Assembly (NCBI RefSeq): GCF_003731635.1
Contig: NZ_RCUA01000007.1
Span: 62,124-126,123, forward strand
Origin: Marisediminitalea oceani
GTDB taxonomy: Bacteria > Pseudomonadota > Gammaproteobacteria > Enterobacterales > Alteromonadaceae
Direction of reading: 5' to 3'
Length of the DNA stretch: 64,000 bases
The translations under genes were made by a program, and so were the position numbers. The notes beneath the pieces are model-generated. The model saw only the letters and a program-made list of their open reading frames with translations, had not been told where the DNA came from and did not search any database. This document shows, one piece after another, positions 17,765-25,491 of this stretch. Position 1 is the stretch's first letter. Each line of letters opens with the position of its first letter.

Positions 17765-19633
17765 TTAGAAAACTACCGTAACGGTTGCCGAACAGGTAGT
17801 AGTGCCGGTTTCGCAAACCTGATAGTCATAGACGCCGCCGCCTTTGGTGTTAAGTGCGTCGGTGTAAGCCGTTACGCCGCTTACACTGACAATCTCACTG
17901 CCATTACGGTAGATAGTCATATCGGCAGTACTGTTAGCCCAGCTCAAATCGACTACCTGAGAGCCTTTCACTTTGTAACCGGATGCCGTGAGGGTCAGAT
18001 CTGTGCCGGTGTCACCACCGCCATTGTCGCCACCGCCATTGTCGCCACCACCGTTGTCACCGCCGGCACAGCCGTTGGTGGTCAGGTAAGTATCTGCCGC
18101 GGCTGCCTGCACAATACCGTAACCAAAATACTCGTCTTTACCGGCAGCGCCACCATCCAGTGCGGTCGCTTTTAACGCCTCACGAATTTCTGTACCACTA
18201 CAGCTTGGGTGATTCGACCACACCAGTGCTGCCACGCCCACAACTGCAGGTGTAGCCATTGAAGTACCGCTCAGATAAGCATAATCACTGGCTTCAACAG
18301 ACACCTCCATGCTTGTTGCGGCCAGCAATGCGGAACGATCTTCCAGCGCTGCGCCAACCGCAGGGATAGAGGTTGTGTTGGTGTCACCCAGCGTACCGTA
18401 CAACATACCAGCTTCATTATTGATGATTACCGCACCAACACCACCAGATGCTTCACAGTTAGCCACTTTATCGAAGAAGCTGATTACGCCACGGTCGATA
18501 ACACAAATTTTGCCAGCTGCACCGCTATCAACGGACTCGGCAGTGCCCATAAAATATGTACTACCAGCGGCACTACCCATGTTTTCCATGCCGGAAGAAG
18601 CAAAGCCGCTGCCATCGGCCAGCAGGCCCGATGCGGTTGATAAACCCGCTGGTACTGTTGACAGCGTATCCACACCACCGGCGGTCACTTCCACACAGAT
18701 GGTTTCGTCAGTGGTGGCTCGCTTACCACGACCGCTGGTACAGCTCGGGTACTGTGAGAATGAGGCAATGTTGTTGTCGGCATCGTTAGCGCCAACCATC
18801 ATTACCGACGAATAACCTGCCGGATAAGAACGTACTGAGTTGCCATCGTTACCGGCTGCCGCTACCACCAGACCGCCTGCAGCAGTGAAGTCTGCAAACG
18901 CATTATCCTCGGTACTGGAAGCACCACCACCGCCTAAACTCATATTGATCAGATTAGCGCCGGCCGCCTGACAAAGCTGGGCTGCCTGAGCGAGGCCGGA
19001 CGAATAACCCCAGCCAGACTCGTTAAAGACCTTAATGATGTGCATATCCACGCCTGGCGCCATACCAACCACGCCGAAAGTGTTGTCGGCAGCGCCAATG
19101 GTACCGGCTACGTGAGTGCCGTGTTCGCCGCCAGCGTCAAACCAGTTGCCGGTGCCCGGGTCGTTATCGCCGGTAATGTTAGACCAGACAAAATCCGGGT
19201 TAGAGTCGTCCAGACCAGAATCGATAACACAGACTTTCATGCCGGCGTTAGGGTTAAACGTTACCTGATCAGCCTGCGCCTGGTACACCGCATACGGGGT
19301 GATCTGCGTTTGCATCGGGCTACCAGTGTCGTCATTGAAAAGAGCCGTGGGGTAGCGCTTTTGATCGGCTTCTACCAGTTTGACATGAGGATTATTCATC
19401 AGGCCTTTTACTTCATCGAGTGATTTGCCTGTGAATGTTGCGGCGATAAAGCCGTCAGCATCAATGTGGATCTCTGCGCCGGACTGTTTAGCCAGTGCTT
19501 TGATTATGCCTTTGGAGTTGTTATCGACCTGGATAATGTATCTGTCGTCTGCCGCAAGGGCAGAACCGCTAACGGCAAGCAGGACTGCTGCCAGTGTAGG
19601 TTTTAGGGTTGTTTTAAACATATTATTATTCAC
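17765..19633 (-). CDS. Secreted subtilisin-like serine protease (S8) with PA domain
   Basis: A 622-residue exported protease. Signal peptide 1-27; an inhibitor-I9-like propeptide follows to about residue 100. The S8 catalytic triad is visible: Asp138 in VCVIDSGLDD, His171 in HGTHVAGTIGA, and Ser near 455 in SGTSMATPAVVG. A PA-type insertion (GKICVIDRGVISFFDKVANCEASGG) sits between His and Ser, as in vibriolysin-like and other marine subtilases. A Gly-Asp-Asn linker of three 5-residue repeats joins a small C-terminal beta domain (about 80 residues) that ends in CSATVTVVF. Expected to degrade extracellular protein. It follows a divergent-looking AT-rich leader and is not in an operon. Confidence 0.94.
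   Translation of the reverse strand: MNNNMFKTTLKPTLAAVLLAVSGSALAADDRYIIQVDNNSKGIIKALAKQSGAEIHIDADGFIAATFTGKSLDEVKGLMNNPHVKLVEADQKRYPTALFNDDTGSPMQTQITPYAVYQAQADQVTFNPNAGMKVCVIDSGLDDSNPDFVWSNITGDNDPGTGNWFDAGGEHGTHVAGTIGAADNTFGVVGMAPGVDMHIIKVFNESGWGYSSGLAQAAQLCQAAGANLINMSLGGGGASSTEDNAFADFTAAGGLVVAAAGNDGNSVRSYPAGYSSVMMVGANDADNNIASFSQYPSCTSGRGKRATTDETICVEVTAGGVDTLSTVPAGLSTASGLLADGSGFASSGMENMGSAAGSTYFMGTAESVDSGAAGKICVIDRGVISFFDKVANCEASGGVGAVIINNEAGMLYGTLGDTNTTSIPAVGAALEDRSALLAATSMEVSVEASDYAYLSGTSMATPAVVGVAALVWSNHPSCSGTEIREALKATALDGGAAGKDEYFGYGIVQAAAADTYLTTNGCAGGDNGGGDNGGGDNGGGDTGTDLTLTASGYKVKGSQVVDLSWANSTADMTIYRNGSEIVSVSGVTAYTDALNTKGGGVYDYQVCETGTTTCSATVTVVF
18011..18055. repeat. Three 15-bp tandem units coding the Gly/Asp/Asn linker of the subtilase
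   Basis: Three near-identical 15-bp units (gtcNccaccNccNtt) encode GGGDN repeats on the minus strand. Such in-frame repeats can vary in number by slippage without breaking the gene. Confidence 0.8.
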
Positions 19634-19773
19634 TTGTGCTACTAAAAAAGAGATACCGAATAGTATTCGGCTAATATAGTTTTTATTGTTATCAGGCCCA
19701 GGGCCTTATTTGAAATTATGAAATTTATTTGGCGGGTGCAAGTGAATAGCTTAGTTAATAAGTATAATTTTTC

Positions 19774-19836
19774 ATCCCTGTGTGTGCCGGGACGATGTGA
19801 TAAGTGACAGGAAGTCCCTGTCACTTATCGGGTTTT
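19774..19836 (+). ncRNA. Candidate small RNA ending in a plus-strand terminator
   Basis: Both neighbouring genes are on the minus strand, yet the hairpin at 19799-19829 (13-bp stem GATAAGTGACAGG / CCTGTCACTTATC) is followed by GGGTTTTTT on the plus strand and by no T-run on the minus strand. A perfect TATAAT lies at 19763-19768, with only a poor -35 region (AAGTGA). A transcript from about 19774 would be about 63 bases long. This is inference from signals only. Confidence 0.3.
19799..19836 (+). terminator. Rho-independent terminator pointing right, between two left-pointing genes
   Basis: A 13-bp perfect stem with loop AAGTC, then GGG and six T. It abuts the stop codon of the dipeptidyl peptidase gene at 19837. 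Orientation fits a plus-strand transcript rather than that gene. Confidence 0.75.
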
Positions 19837-22041
19837 TTACTTCACATCAAAATGTCTGTCGAAGAAATTAGTGATGGTGTGATACAAATGTATACCTGTT
19901 TGTTTACCCCGGATGCTGTGTTTCTTGCCAGGATAGTCCATCACCTCGAAAGGTTTGGCGGCATCCTGCAGGTGTTTATACAGCTTGGTGCTGTGGGTAA
20001 ACAATACGTTGTCATCGGCCATGCCATGATAAATCAGCAGCGGGCCTTGTAGTCCTTCTGCATAAGGGAATACCGATGACGCTTCATAGGCATCGCTATC
20101 GGTGTTCGGGTTGCCCATATAGCGTTCGGTGTAGTGCGTGTCGTACAACCGCCAGGTGGTCACTGGTGCACCGGATACCCCGGCTTTAAAGTAATCACCG
20201 GCCTTAAACATGCTCATCAGCGTCATGTAACCGCCATAGCTGTGACCGTATACGCCGATGCGTTCTTTATCCACATAGGGCAGGGTGTGGAGGAATTTAA
20301 CGCCGCTTACCTGGTCGTCAACTTCTACGCTGCCCATCGCTTTGTAGATAGGTTCCTCGAACGCCTTGCCACGGTAATTTGAGCCACGGTTATCAATGCT
20401 GAATACCACATAGCCCTTGCTTACCCAGTGCTGCATCAGCAGGCCACGGTTGCCGCCCCAGGCGTTATTGACTACCTGCGCGTGAGGACCACCATACAGG
20501 TAAACAATCACCGGATGCTTGCCTTTCAGCTCTGCCGGCTTGTAAAGGCGATAATGCAGGTCAATGCCGTCGTCATTGGTGATGGTGCCAAACTCAGGCT
20601 CTACCCAGTCGCTAAGGTAAGGCGTAAGCGGGTGGTTTTCATCCAGCGCGTTTTCTTCCAGCCAGGTGAGCTGCTTGCCGTCGGCGCTGTGCAAACTTAC
20701 CTGAGTAGGACGGTTTGCGGTAGAAGAGCTATCCACATAAATTGACGCATCGCGGCTAAAACTGATGCCGTGCATGCCGTCGCGATCGGTCAGGCGCTGT
20801 GGTTTGCTGCCTTCAAGATCAGTCACATATAAATGGCGTTCCAGCGGAGTGTCCATGCGGCCGGTAAAGTATACCTGGCCGGTTTTATCGTTAACCGCTT
20901 CCAGTTCGTCCACTACCCATTCGCCTGCAGTCAGCTGACGGATCAGCTTGCCTTCATTGCTGAACAGATAAAGATGTTTAAAGCCGTCGCGCTCCGAGGC
21001 CCAGATAAAATGTTTACCATCGGCTAAAAAGGTAAAGTCGTCATGCAGGTTAACCCAGGTATCCGACTGCTCTTTAAGCACCAGTTTCTGCTGCTGGTTA
21101 TTTACGTTGTAACTGCGCAGCTCCAGCTGTTGCTGGTCGCGGCTTTGCCACTGATAAGTAAAATGCTCGCTGTCGGGCATCCATTTACCGCGGGCAATAT
21201 AAATATCCTGCTCTTTACCGGTATCAATCCACTGACGGTCGCCGCTTTCAATGTTCTGTACAGCCAGTTTGATGGTGACATTAGGCGTCCCCGCTTTGGG
21301 GTACTTCTGCTCGATCATCTTGATCTCGTCAGCATAGATTTCTGAGCGGGTAATCACTTCAACCGGCGCTTCATCCACTTCGGTAAAGGCAATGTAAGAC
21401 TCATCCGGAGACCACCAGTAGCCGGTCATACGGTTCATTTCTTCCTGCGCAACAAACTCGGCCATACCGTATTTGATGTTGCCACCGCCTTTAGTGGTAA
21501 TCGCCGTTTCCTTGCCTGACCCGATATGTTTGATGTACAGGTTCTGGTCGCGAATAAACGAGATATAGTTACCTTTGGGCGATAACTTAATATCGGTTTC
21601 AAAGGCTTCGGTATCGAGTAACTGGCGGGCACCGGGCTTACCTAACTGGTGATAAAATACATCGCCGCCCATAGGGAATAACAGCGCTTTGCCGTCGGCC
21701 GACCATTGATAACTAACAATTCCGCTGCCGGATAAGCGCATGCGCTCACGGCGCGCTTTTTCTTCGTCAGAAAGAGTCTCTTCGCCACTGGATAAGTCAT
21801 CGGAATCAAACAACAATCGCGAGGCCCCTGAGGCAATGTTGTATTCCCACAGGTCGAGGCGCTCGTAGTCAGATTGTTTTCCTTGCAGGTAGGTCACGCG
21901 TTGGCCGTCGGGGGCCACCTGCAGGTTTCTGGGAGAACTACCGTCCAGTGACGGCGACGCATAAATCCGTTCGATGGTCAGCTTTTCAGCGGCTACCGTG
22001 TTTGTGAGCATAAGGGCTCCAAGTATTAAAGCTTTTTTCAT
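19837..22041 (-). CDS. Dipeptidyl peptidase IV-type S9B peptidase
   Basis: A 734-residue exported serine peptidase. Signal peptide 1-18. The N-terminal DPP4 beta-propeller (about 60-480) contains the dipeptide-recognition helix with the Glu pair in MAEFVAQEEMNRMTGYWW. The alpha/beta hydrolase domain has the nucleophile in GVYGHSYGGYM (Ser near 601), Asp in GMADDNVLF and His in GKKHSIRG (near 705). It should release X-Pro or similar dipeptides from peptide N-termini in the periplasm, complementing the secreted subtilase next door. The genes are separated by 203 bp and a hairpin, so they are probably not one operon. Confidence 0.94.
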   Translation of the reverse strand: MKKALILGALMLTNTVAAEKLTIERIYASPSLDGSSPRNLQVAPDGQRVTYLQGKQSDYERLDLWEYNIASGASRLLFDSDDLSSGEETLSDEEKARRERMRLSGSGIVSYQWSADGKALLFPMGGDVFYHQLGKPGARQLLDTEAFETDIKLSPKGNYISFIRDQNLYIKHIGSGKETAITTKGGGNIKYGMAEFVAQEEMNRMTGYWWSPDESYIAFTEVDEAPVEVITRSEIYADEIKMIEQKYPKAGTPNVTIKLAVQNIESGDRQWIDTGKEQDIYIARGKWMPDSEHFTYQWQSRDQQQLELRSYNVNNQQQKLVLKEQSDTWVNLHDDFTFLADGKHFIWASERDGFKHLYLFSNEGKLIRQLTAGEWVVDELEAVNDKTGQVYFTGRMDTPLERHLYVTDLEGSKPQRLTDRDGMHGISFSRDASIYVDSSSTANRPTQVSLHSADGKQLTWLEENALDENHPLTPYLSDWVEPEFGTITNDDGIDLHYRLYKPAELKGKHPVIVYLYGGPHAQVVNNAWGGNRGLLMQHWVSKGYVVFSIDNRGSNYRGKAFEEPIYKAMGSVEVDDQVSGVKFLHTLPYVDKERIGVYGHSYGGYMTLMSMFKAGDYFKAGVSGAPVTTWRLYDTHYTERYMGNPNTDSDAYEASSVFPYAEGLQGPLLIYHGMADDNVLFTHSTKLYKHLQDAAKPFEVMDYPGKKHSIRGKQTGIHLYHTITNFFDRHFDVK

Positions 22042-22178
22042 GGATACGCTATTATCTGTCGTTATTAGGGCTTGCTTACTGCACGTATTTGCTCTGAAAT
22101 ACGTATAAACAAGTTGTTGTTATACAGGAGAACCCGGCAGTGTGCGGGCTCCATATTAAAGCTAGAGGATGACACAAT

Positions 22179-22811
22179 TTGGCAGTATTAAAAAGCGCAC
22201 TTATCCTGGGAGCCAGTGGATTGGTAGGGCAGAACCTGCTGAGGCTGCTGTTACTCGATCCCCGCTATGAATCGGTCACTTGCCTGGTCCGGCGTCCACT
22301 GGGGCGGCAACACTATCAGGATCCCGATAACAAGCTGCGGCCGGTGGTGATTGATTTTGATAACCTGGATGAGTATCAGGGTTATTTTTCGGTTGATCAT
22401 GTGTACTGTTGCCTGGGAACCACGCTAAAGAAAGCCGGTGACATCAGCGCCTTTCGTAAGGTGGATTTTGAATATGTTCACGTCGCGGCCCAGTTAGCCA
22501 GGGCACAGCGGGCTGGCGGATTTGTGTGGATTTCCTCGGTAGGTGCCAATGCTAAAAGTAAAAACTATTACCTGCGTGTGAAAGGGGAACTGGAAAACGC
22601 CATCATGCGCATGCCGCAGTTGCCCAATGCCGCTGCGGTAAGGCCGGGCGTGTTAATTGGCGAACGGGCTAACGATAATCGCCCGCTGGAGCGGGTTGGG
22701 GCAAGCATAATGCAACTGCTGAAACCACTGCTGGTTGGCCGGCTTAAAAAATACCGTGCGGTATATCCTCACCAGGTGGCCAGAGAAATGATGCGCCACC
22801 AGACTTTCTGA
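22179..22811 (+). CDS. NAD(P)-binding Rossmann protein, HTATIP2-like
   Basis: A 210-residue atypical short-chain dehydrogenase-like protein. The nucleotide-binding loop ALILGASGLVGQNLLRLLL opens the protein. VYCCLGTTLKKAGDISAFRKVDFEYV and FVWISSVGANAKSKNYYLRVKGELE (split here in two parts of the active region) match the TIP30/HTATIP2-like oxidoreductases of gammaproteobacteria. Function is unknown. The start is TTG 22179 with AGAGGA nine bases upstream; an ATG ten bases earlier is out of frame. The stop overlaps the trmN6 start (TGATG), so translation is probably coupled. Confidence 0.85.
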   Translation: MAVLKSALILGASGLVGQNLLRLLLLDPRYESVTCLVRRPLGRQHYQDPDNKLRPVVIDFDNLDEYQGYFSVDHVYCCLGTTLKKAGDISAFRKVDFEYVHVAAQLARAQRAGGFVWISSVGANAKSKNYYLRVKGELENAIMRMPQLPNAAAVRPGVLIGERANDNRPLERVGASIMQLLKPLLVGRLKKYRAVYPHQVAREMMRHQTF

Positions 22812-23554
22812 TGAGTAAGCTTTCTAAGCAACCCAAAGGTTTTCAGTGTAAGCAGTTTTTTGTCGCCCACGACCAGTGCGCCATGAAGGTCTCTACCGAC
22901 AGTCTGATTCTGGGGAGCTTCGTTGATACGACGAATGCCAGCTCTATGCTGGATGTGGGGACAGGTTCGGGCATTCTGGCGCTGATGATGGCACAAAAAA
23001 GTGCGCCTGATGCTGCCATTACTGCCATTGATATCGATTCGGGGGCGATTGCTCAGGCCAGGCACAACGCGGCTAACAGTTCGTGGCCAGAAAAAGTTCG
23101 GGTAGAGCAAAGCCCGCTGCAGGAGATGGATCATCAGCAGCAATATGACCTGATAGTATCGAACCCGCCGTATTTTGCGGATGCCGTAAGCCCCACCCGC
23201 GCTTATGCGTCTATGTCTGAGAGTAGGGGGCTGGCGCGCACGGAACAAACGCTGAGTATTGATGATTTTTTTGCACAAACTGCCGTACTTAGCCATGCGG
23301 GGAGCAGGCTTTACTGTATGTATCCAATTGCCAGGGAAGCGGTGGTGTTTAACAGTGCCTTGCAATCAGGCTGGCATGTAAAGCAGAGTCTTAGCGTACG
23401 GCATAACGCCAGTTCTGCGCCCTACCTCGGCGTGTATTGCTTTGTGCGTGTACCAGCATCGGTAGCAGTAGAAACGCTAACCATCCGAACCGGCGAAAAT
23501 CAGTATACGGCTGAATATAAACAGCTATGTGCAGACTTTTACCTGAACTTTTGA
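22811..23554 (+). CDS. trmN6: tRNA1(Val) (adenine37-N6)-methyltransferase
   Basis: A 247-residue SAM-dependent methyltransferase. FKCKQFF-like opening (FQCKQFFVAHDQCAMKV), SAM-binding MLDVGTGSGILALMMAQ near residue 44 and the N6-adenine signature SNPPYF near residue 116 match YfiC/TrmN6. It methylates A37 of tRNA-Val. The start codon overlaps the previous stop, and a strong terminator follows. Confidence 0.93.
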   Translation: MSKLSKQPKGFQCKQFFVAHDQCAMKVSTDSLILGSFVDTTNASSMLDVGTGSGILALMMAQKSAPDAAITAIDIDSGAIAQARHNAANSSWPEKVRVEQSPLQEMDHQQQYDLIVSNPPYFADAVSPTRAYASMSESRGLARTEQTLSIDDFFAQTAVLSHAGSRLYCMYPIAREAVVFNSALQSGWHVKQSLSVRHNASSAPYLGVYCFVRVPASVAVETLTIRTGENQYTAEYKQLCADFYLNF

Positions 23555-23568
23555 AAAGCTACAGGCAC

Positions 23569-23597
23569 AAAAAAAGCGCGATGGACGCGCTTTTTTT
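23569..23597 (+). terminator. Rho-independent terminator after trmN6
   Basis: A 12-bp stem (seven A, GCGCG / CGCGC, seven T) with loop ATGGA. The A-run allows it to work in both directions, so it can also end the exbD transcript from the right. Confidence 0.92.
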
Positions 23598-23615
23598 CTT
23601 GTCTTAAGCCCTGAC

Positions 23616-24017
23616 TTAAGACTTAACCAGTACAGATACTTTACCAATACCTGCTTCTTTCGCCTGGTTCATTACTTCTACCACAACACCGTGCTCAGTA
23701 TTTTCGTGAGCCTGGATAGCTGCAGTGTCAGTTGGGTTTTCAGCTAAGTAAGTCTGAATGTTCGCGATAACACGACGGATGTCGACTTCACGGCCATTCA
23801 TCACAATCGTACCTGTCTCATCGATACGAATAGACAGAGATTTACTTGGCTGGTTTGATGCGTTTTTGTTTTCTGGGCGATTAACATCCAGACCTTTCTC
23901 TTTAACGAATGATGTCGTTACGATAAAGAAGATCAGCATGATGAACACAATGTCCAACATGGGCGTCATGTCGACCTGGGCTTCGTCATCCCCAGAAGTA
24001 TGCTTTTTTCTTTTCAT
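23616..24017 (-). CDS. exbD: ExbD/TolR family protein of a TonB-type energy system
   Basis: A 133-residue inner-membrane protein with one transmembrane helix near residues 20-42 (DMTPMLDIVFIMLIFFIV). This helix carries the conserved proton-path Asp. A periplasmic domain follows with SIRIDETGTIVMNGREVDI. ExbD works with ExbB to power TonB-dependent receptors such as the one at 44-47 kb. No exbB or tonB gene adjoins it: the upstream neighbour ends 135 bp away and belongs to another function. The ExbB partner must be elsewhere. Confidence 0.92.
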   Translation of the reverse strand: MKRKKHTSGDDEAQVDMTPMLDIVFIMLIFFIVTTSFVKEKGLDVNRPENKNASNQPSKSLSIRIDETGTIVMNGREVDIRRVIANIQTYLAENPTDTAAIQAHENTEHGVVVEVMNQAKEAGIGKVSVLVKS

Positions 24018-24152
24018 TTCGTTTTCTTGTCTCTAACACTTGTCTGCCTAGTATACTGTTTGTAACAAAAATATGTAGTAATTTGTACAAACAATATTAC
24101 CAAAAGCGATAAACTTACTGACTTAATCGTTCACTTTCGTTAGAAAGCAACA

Positions 24153-24959
24153 TCATTTTGCGGACAGCGCCACACCCAGTTGGTAAAAATACAACTTAAA
24201 TGCTTCGTTTAGCTGCTGTCTCAAAATACCATGAGGATAAATGCCAAGTCTAGCCTCTACCGACATTTTTGTCCCCTGCACTAAAAATGCGTTCTTAATG
24301 TCCTGATCCTGAATGCACGCTTCAAAGGCTCTCGCCGCCATTTCCGGAGGAGATGCAAAGTAAAAGCTTTTCAATGCCTTATCGGCCTCAACTGAACGTA
24401 AAACATAATCGTTTGGGGCGCTGCCATCGTTATCTAAAAACATCAGTTGAAAGCAATCTGCCAGGCGCAGATTCAAAGGATGTTCGACCAGTTCAGCATC
24501 ATCAAGCCAGGCCTGGGAGGCAAAAAGCAAGGGTTTGGGAGCGCTTAAAAAGCGTTGGCTGATGTAATGGTCGAAGGCATGAAACCACTCATGGGCCAGC
24601 GCGCCGCCGCCGGCATTTTTAGCCAGTGCCAGTTGGCGTTTAGCGGGATGATAATGGGCATTGGCGTGTTTTTGTCCGCCGGTGCCAAAGGCAAGAGACA
24701 GTGAGCCATTCAGCGACACTACCCGCTCGTTGATCTGCAATATATCAATTAGATCATATAATGCATCAAAGAACAGGTTAGCGGCTATTTGTTGTTCTGC
24801 GGCGGTTACCCAGCGGCCCACCGTAATAGACTGAAAGCCAAAGAGGCGGCGAATATCCTGAAAAGACACATCGGCACCATCACGATGGCTCTGACCGTTG
24901 CGGTAGTACTGTTGGTGAAGTCGTCCGGCAGGAGGAGGACTTTTACCCTCAGAGCTCAC
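24153..24959 (-). CDS. CLCA_X family protein with HExxH motif (putative metallopeptidase-like)
   Basis: A 268-residue protein with no signal peptide. [18 protein letters not shown] near residue 124 contains HEWFH, an HExxH zinc-protease pattern like that of the LPD1 domain. [31 protein letters not shown] precedes it (family-typical N-terminus; shown in part). The name CLCA_X is recalled from annotation of marine gammaproteobacteria. Activity is unproven. The GTG start at 24959 overlaps the end of fldB by 11 bp, so translation is coupled to it and the promoter is probably upstream of the phoD-like gene or fldB. Confidence 0.75.
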   Translation of the reverse strand: MSSEGKSPPPAGRLHQQYYRNGQSHRDGADVSFQDIRRLFGFQSITVGRWVTAAEQQIAANLFFDALYDLIDILQINERVVSLNGSLSLAFGTGGQKHANAHYHPAKRQLALAKNAGGGALAHEWFHAFDHYISQRFLSAPKPLLFASQAWLDDAELVEHPLNLRLADCFQLMFLDNDGSAPNDYVLRSVEADKALKSFYFASPPEMAARAFEACIQDQDIKNAFLVQGTKMSVEARLGIYPHGILRQQLNEAFKLYFYQLGVALSAK

Positions 24960-25491
24960 TGAGTTCGGTTACCAGTTGGGTACACCAGGTCAGGATCCTG
25001 TCATCGGTTTGGTCATATTGGTTCTCGTCATCCAGCGACAGTCCCACAAAATGGGAGCCATCTTCGGTAAGTGCCTTGGACTGGGCAAACTCATAGCCCT
25101 GATTGGGCCAGTAACCAATAAACTGACATCCGGTTGGCGCGATGGCGTCGTGTAGCATTCCCAGCGCATCCTGGAACCAGTCTGCATAGCCCAGCTGATC
25201 GCCCAAACCATACAGAGCAACAATTTTGCCCGACAGGTCGAGCTGATGAACGTCATCCCAGCTCGACTCCCAGTCTTCCTGCAGTTCACCAAAGTCCCAG
25301 GTAGAAATACCCAGAATTAAAATGTCGTAACCGGCAGTCTGACTCAGTGATACATCCTGTATGTTATGCAGCTCCACAACCGGTTCGCCGAATAAGGCAT
25401 TCAGTTGGTCCTGAATTTTTTCAGCCGCCATTTCCGTATAACAGGTGGTTGAGCCATAAAACAGGCCAATTTTTAATCCGGTATCACTCAT
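24949..25491 (-). CDS. fldB: Flavodoxin FldB
   Basis: A 180-residue FMN-binding electron carrier. [19 protein letters not shown] holds the phosphate-binding loop, [17 protein letters not shown] and [15 protein letters not shown] bind the isoalloxazine ring. The [10 protein letters not shown] and [10 protein letters not shown] variants match E. coli FldB rather than FldA. In enterics fldB answers to SoxRS. Here it sits between a PhoD-like gene (abutting, no gap) and the CLCA_X gene (overlapping by 11 bp). Confidence 0.93.
   Translation of the reverse strand: MSDTGLKIGLFYGSTTCYTEMAAEKIQDQLNALFGEPVVELHNIQDVSLSQTAGYDILILGISTWDFGELQEDWESSWDDVHQLDLSGKIVALYGLGDQLGYADWFQDALGMLHDAIAPTGCQFIGYWPNQGYEFAQSKALTEDGSHFVGLSLDDENQYDQTDDRILTWCTQLVTELSEL

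Noticed and set aside
18011..18055. Short tandem repeats as a CRISPR or regulatory array
   Set aside because: The units are in frame within the subtilase and encode a Gly/Asp/Asn linker.
19799..19836. Hairpin taken as the terminator of the dipeptidyl peptidase gene
   Set aside because: That gene is read leftward and no T-run follows the hairpin on its strand; the T-run is on the opposite strand.
22769..23365. 198-residue minus-strand open frame
   Set aside because: Antisense to trmN6, rich in Arg/His with no domain; a shadow of the real gene.
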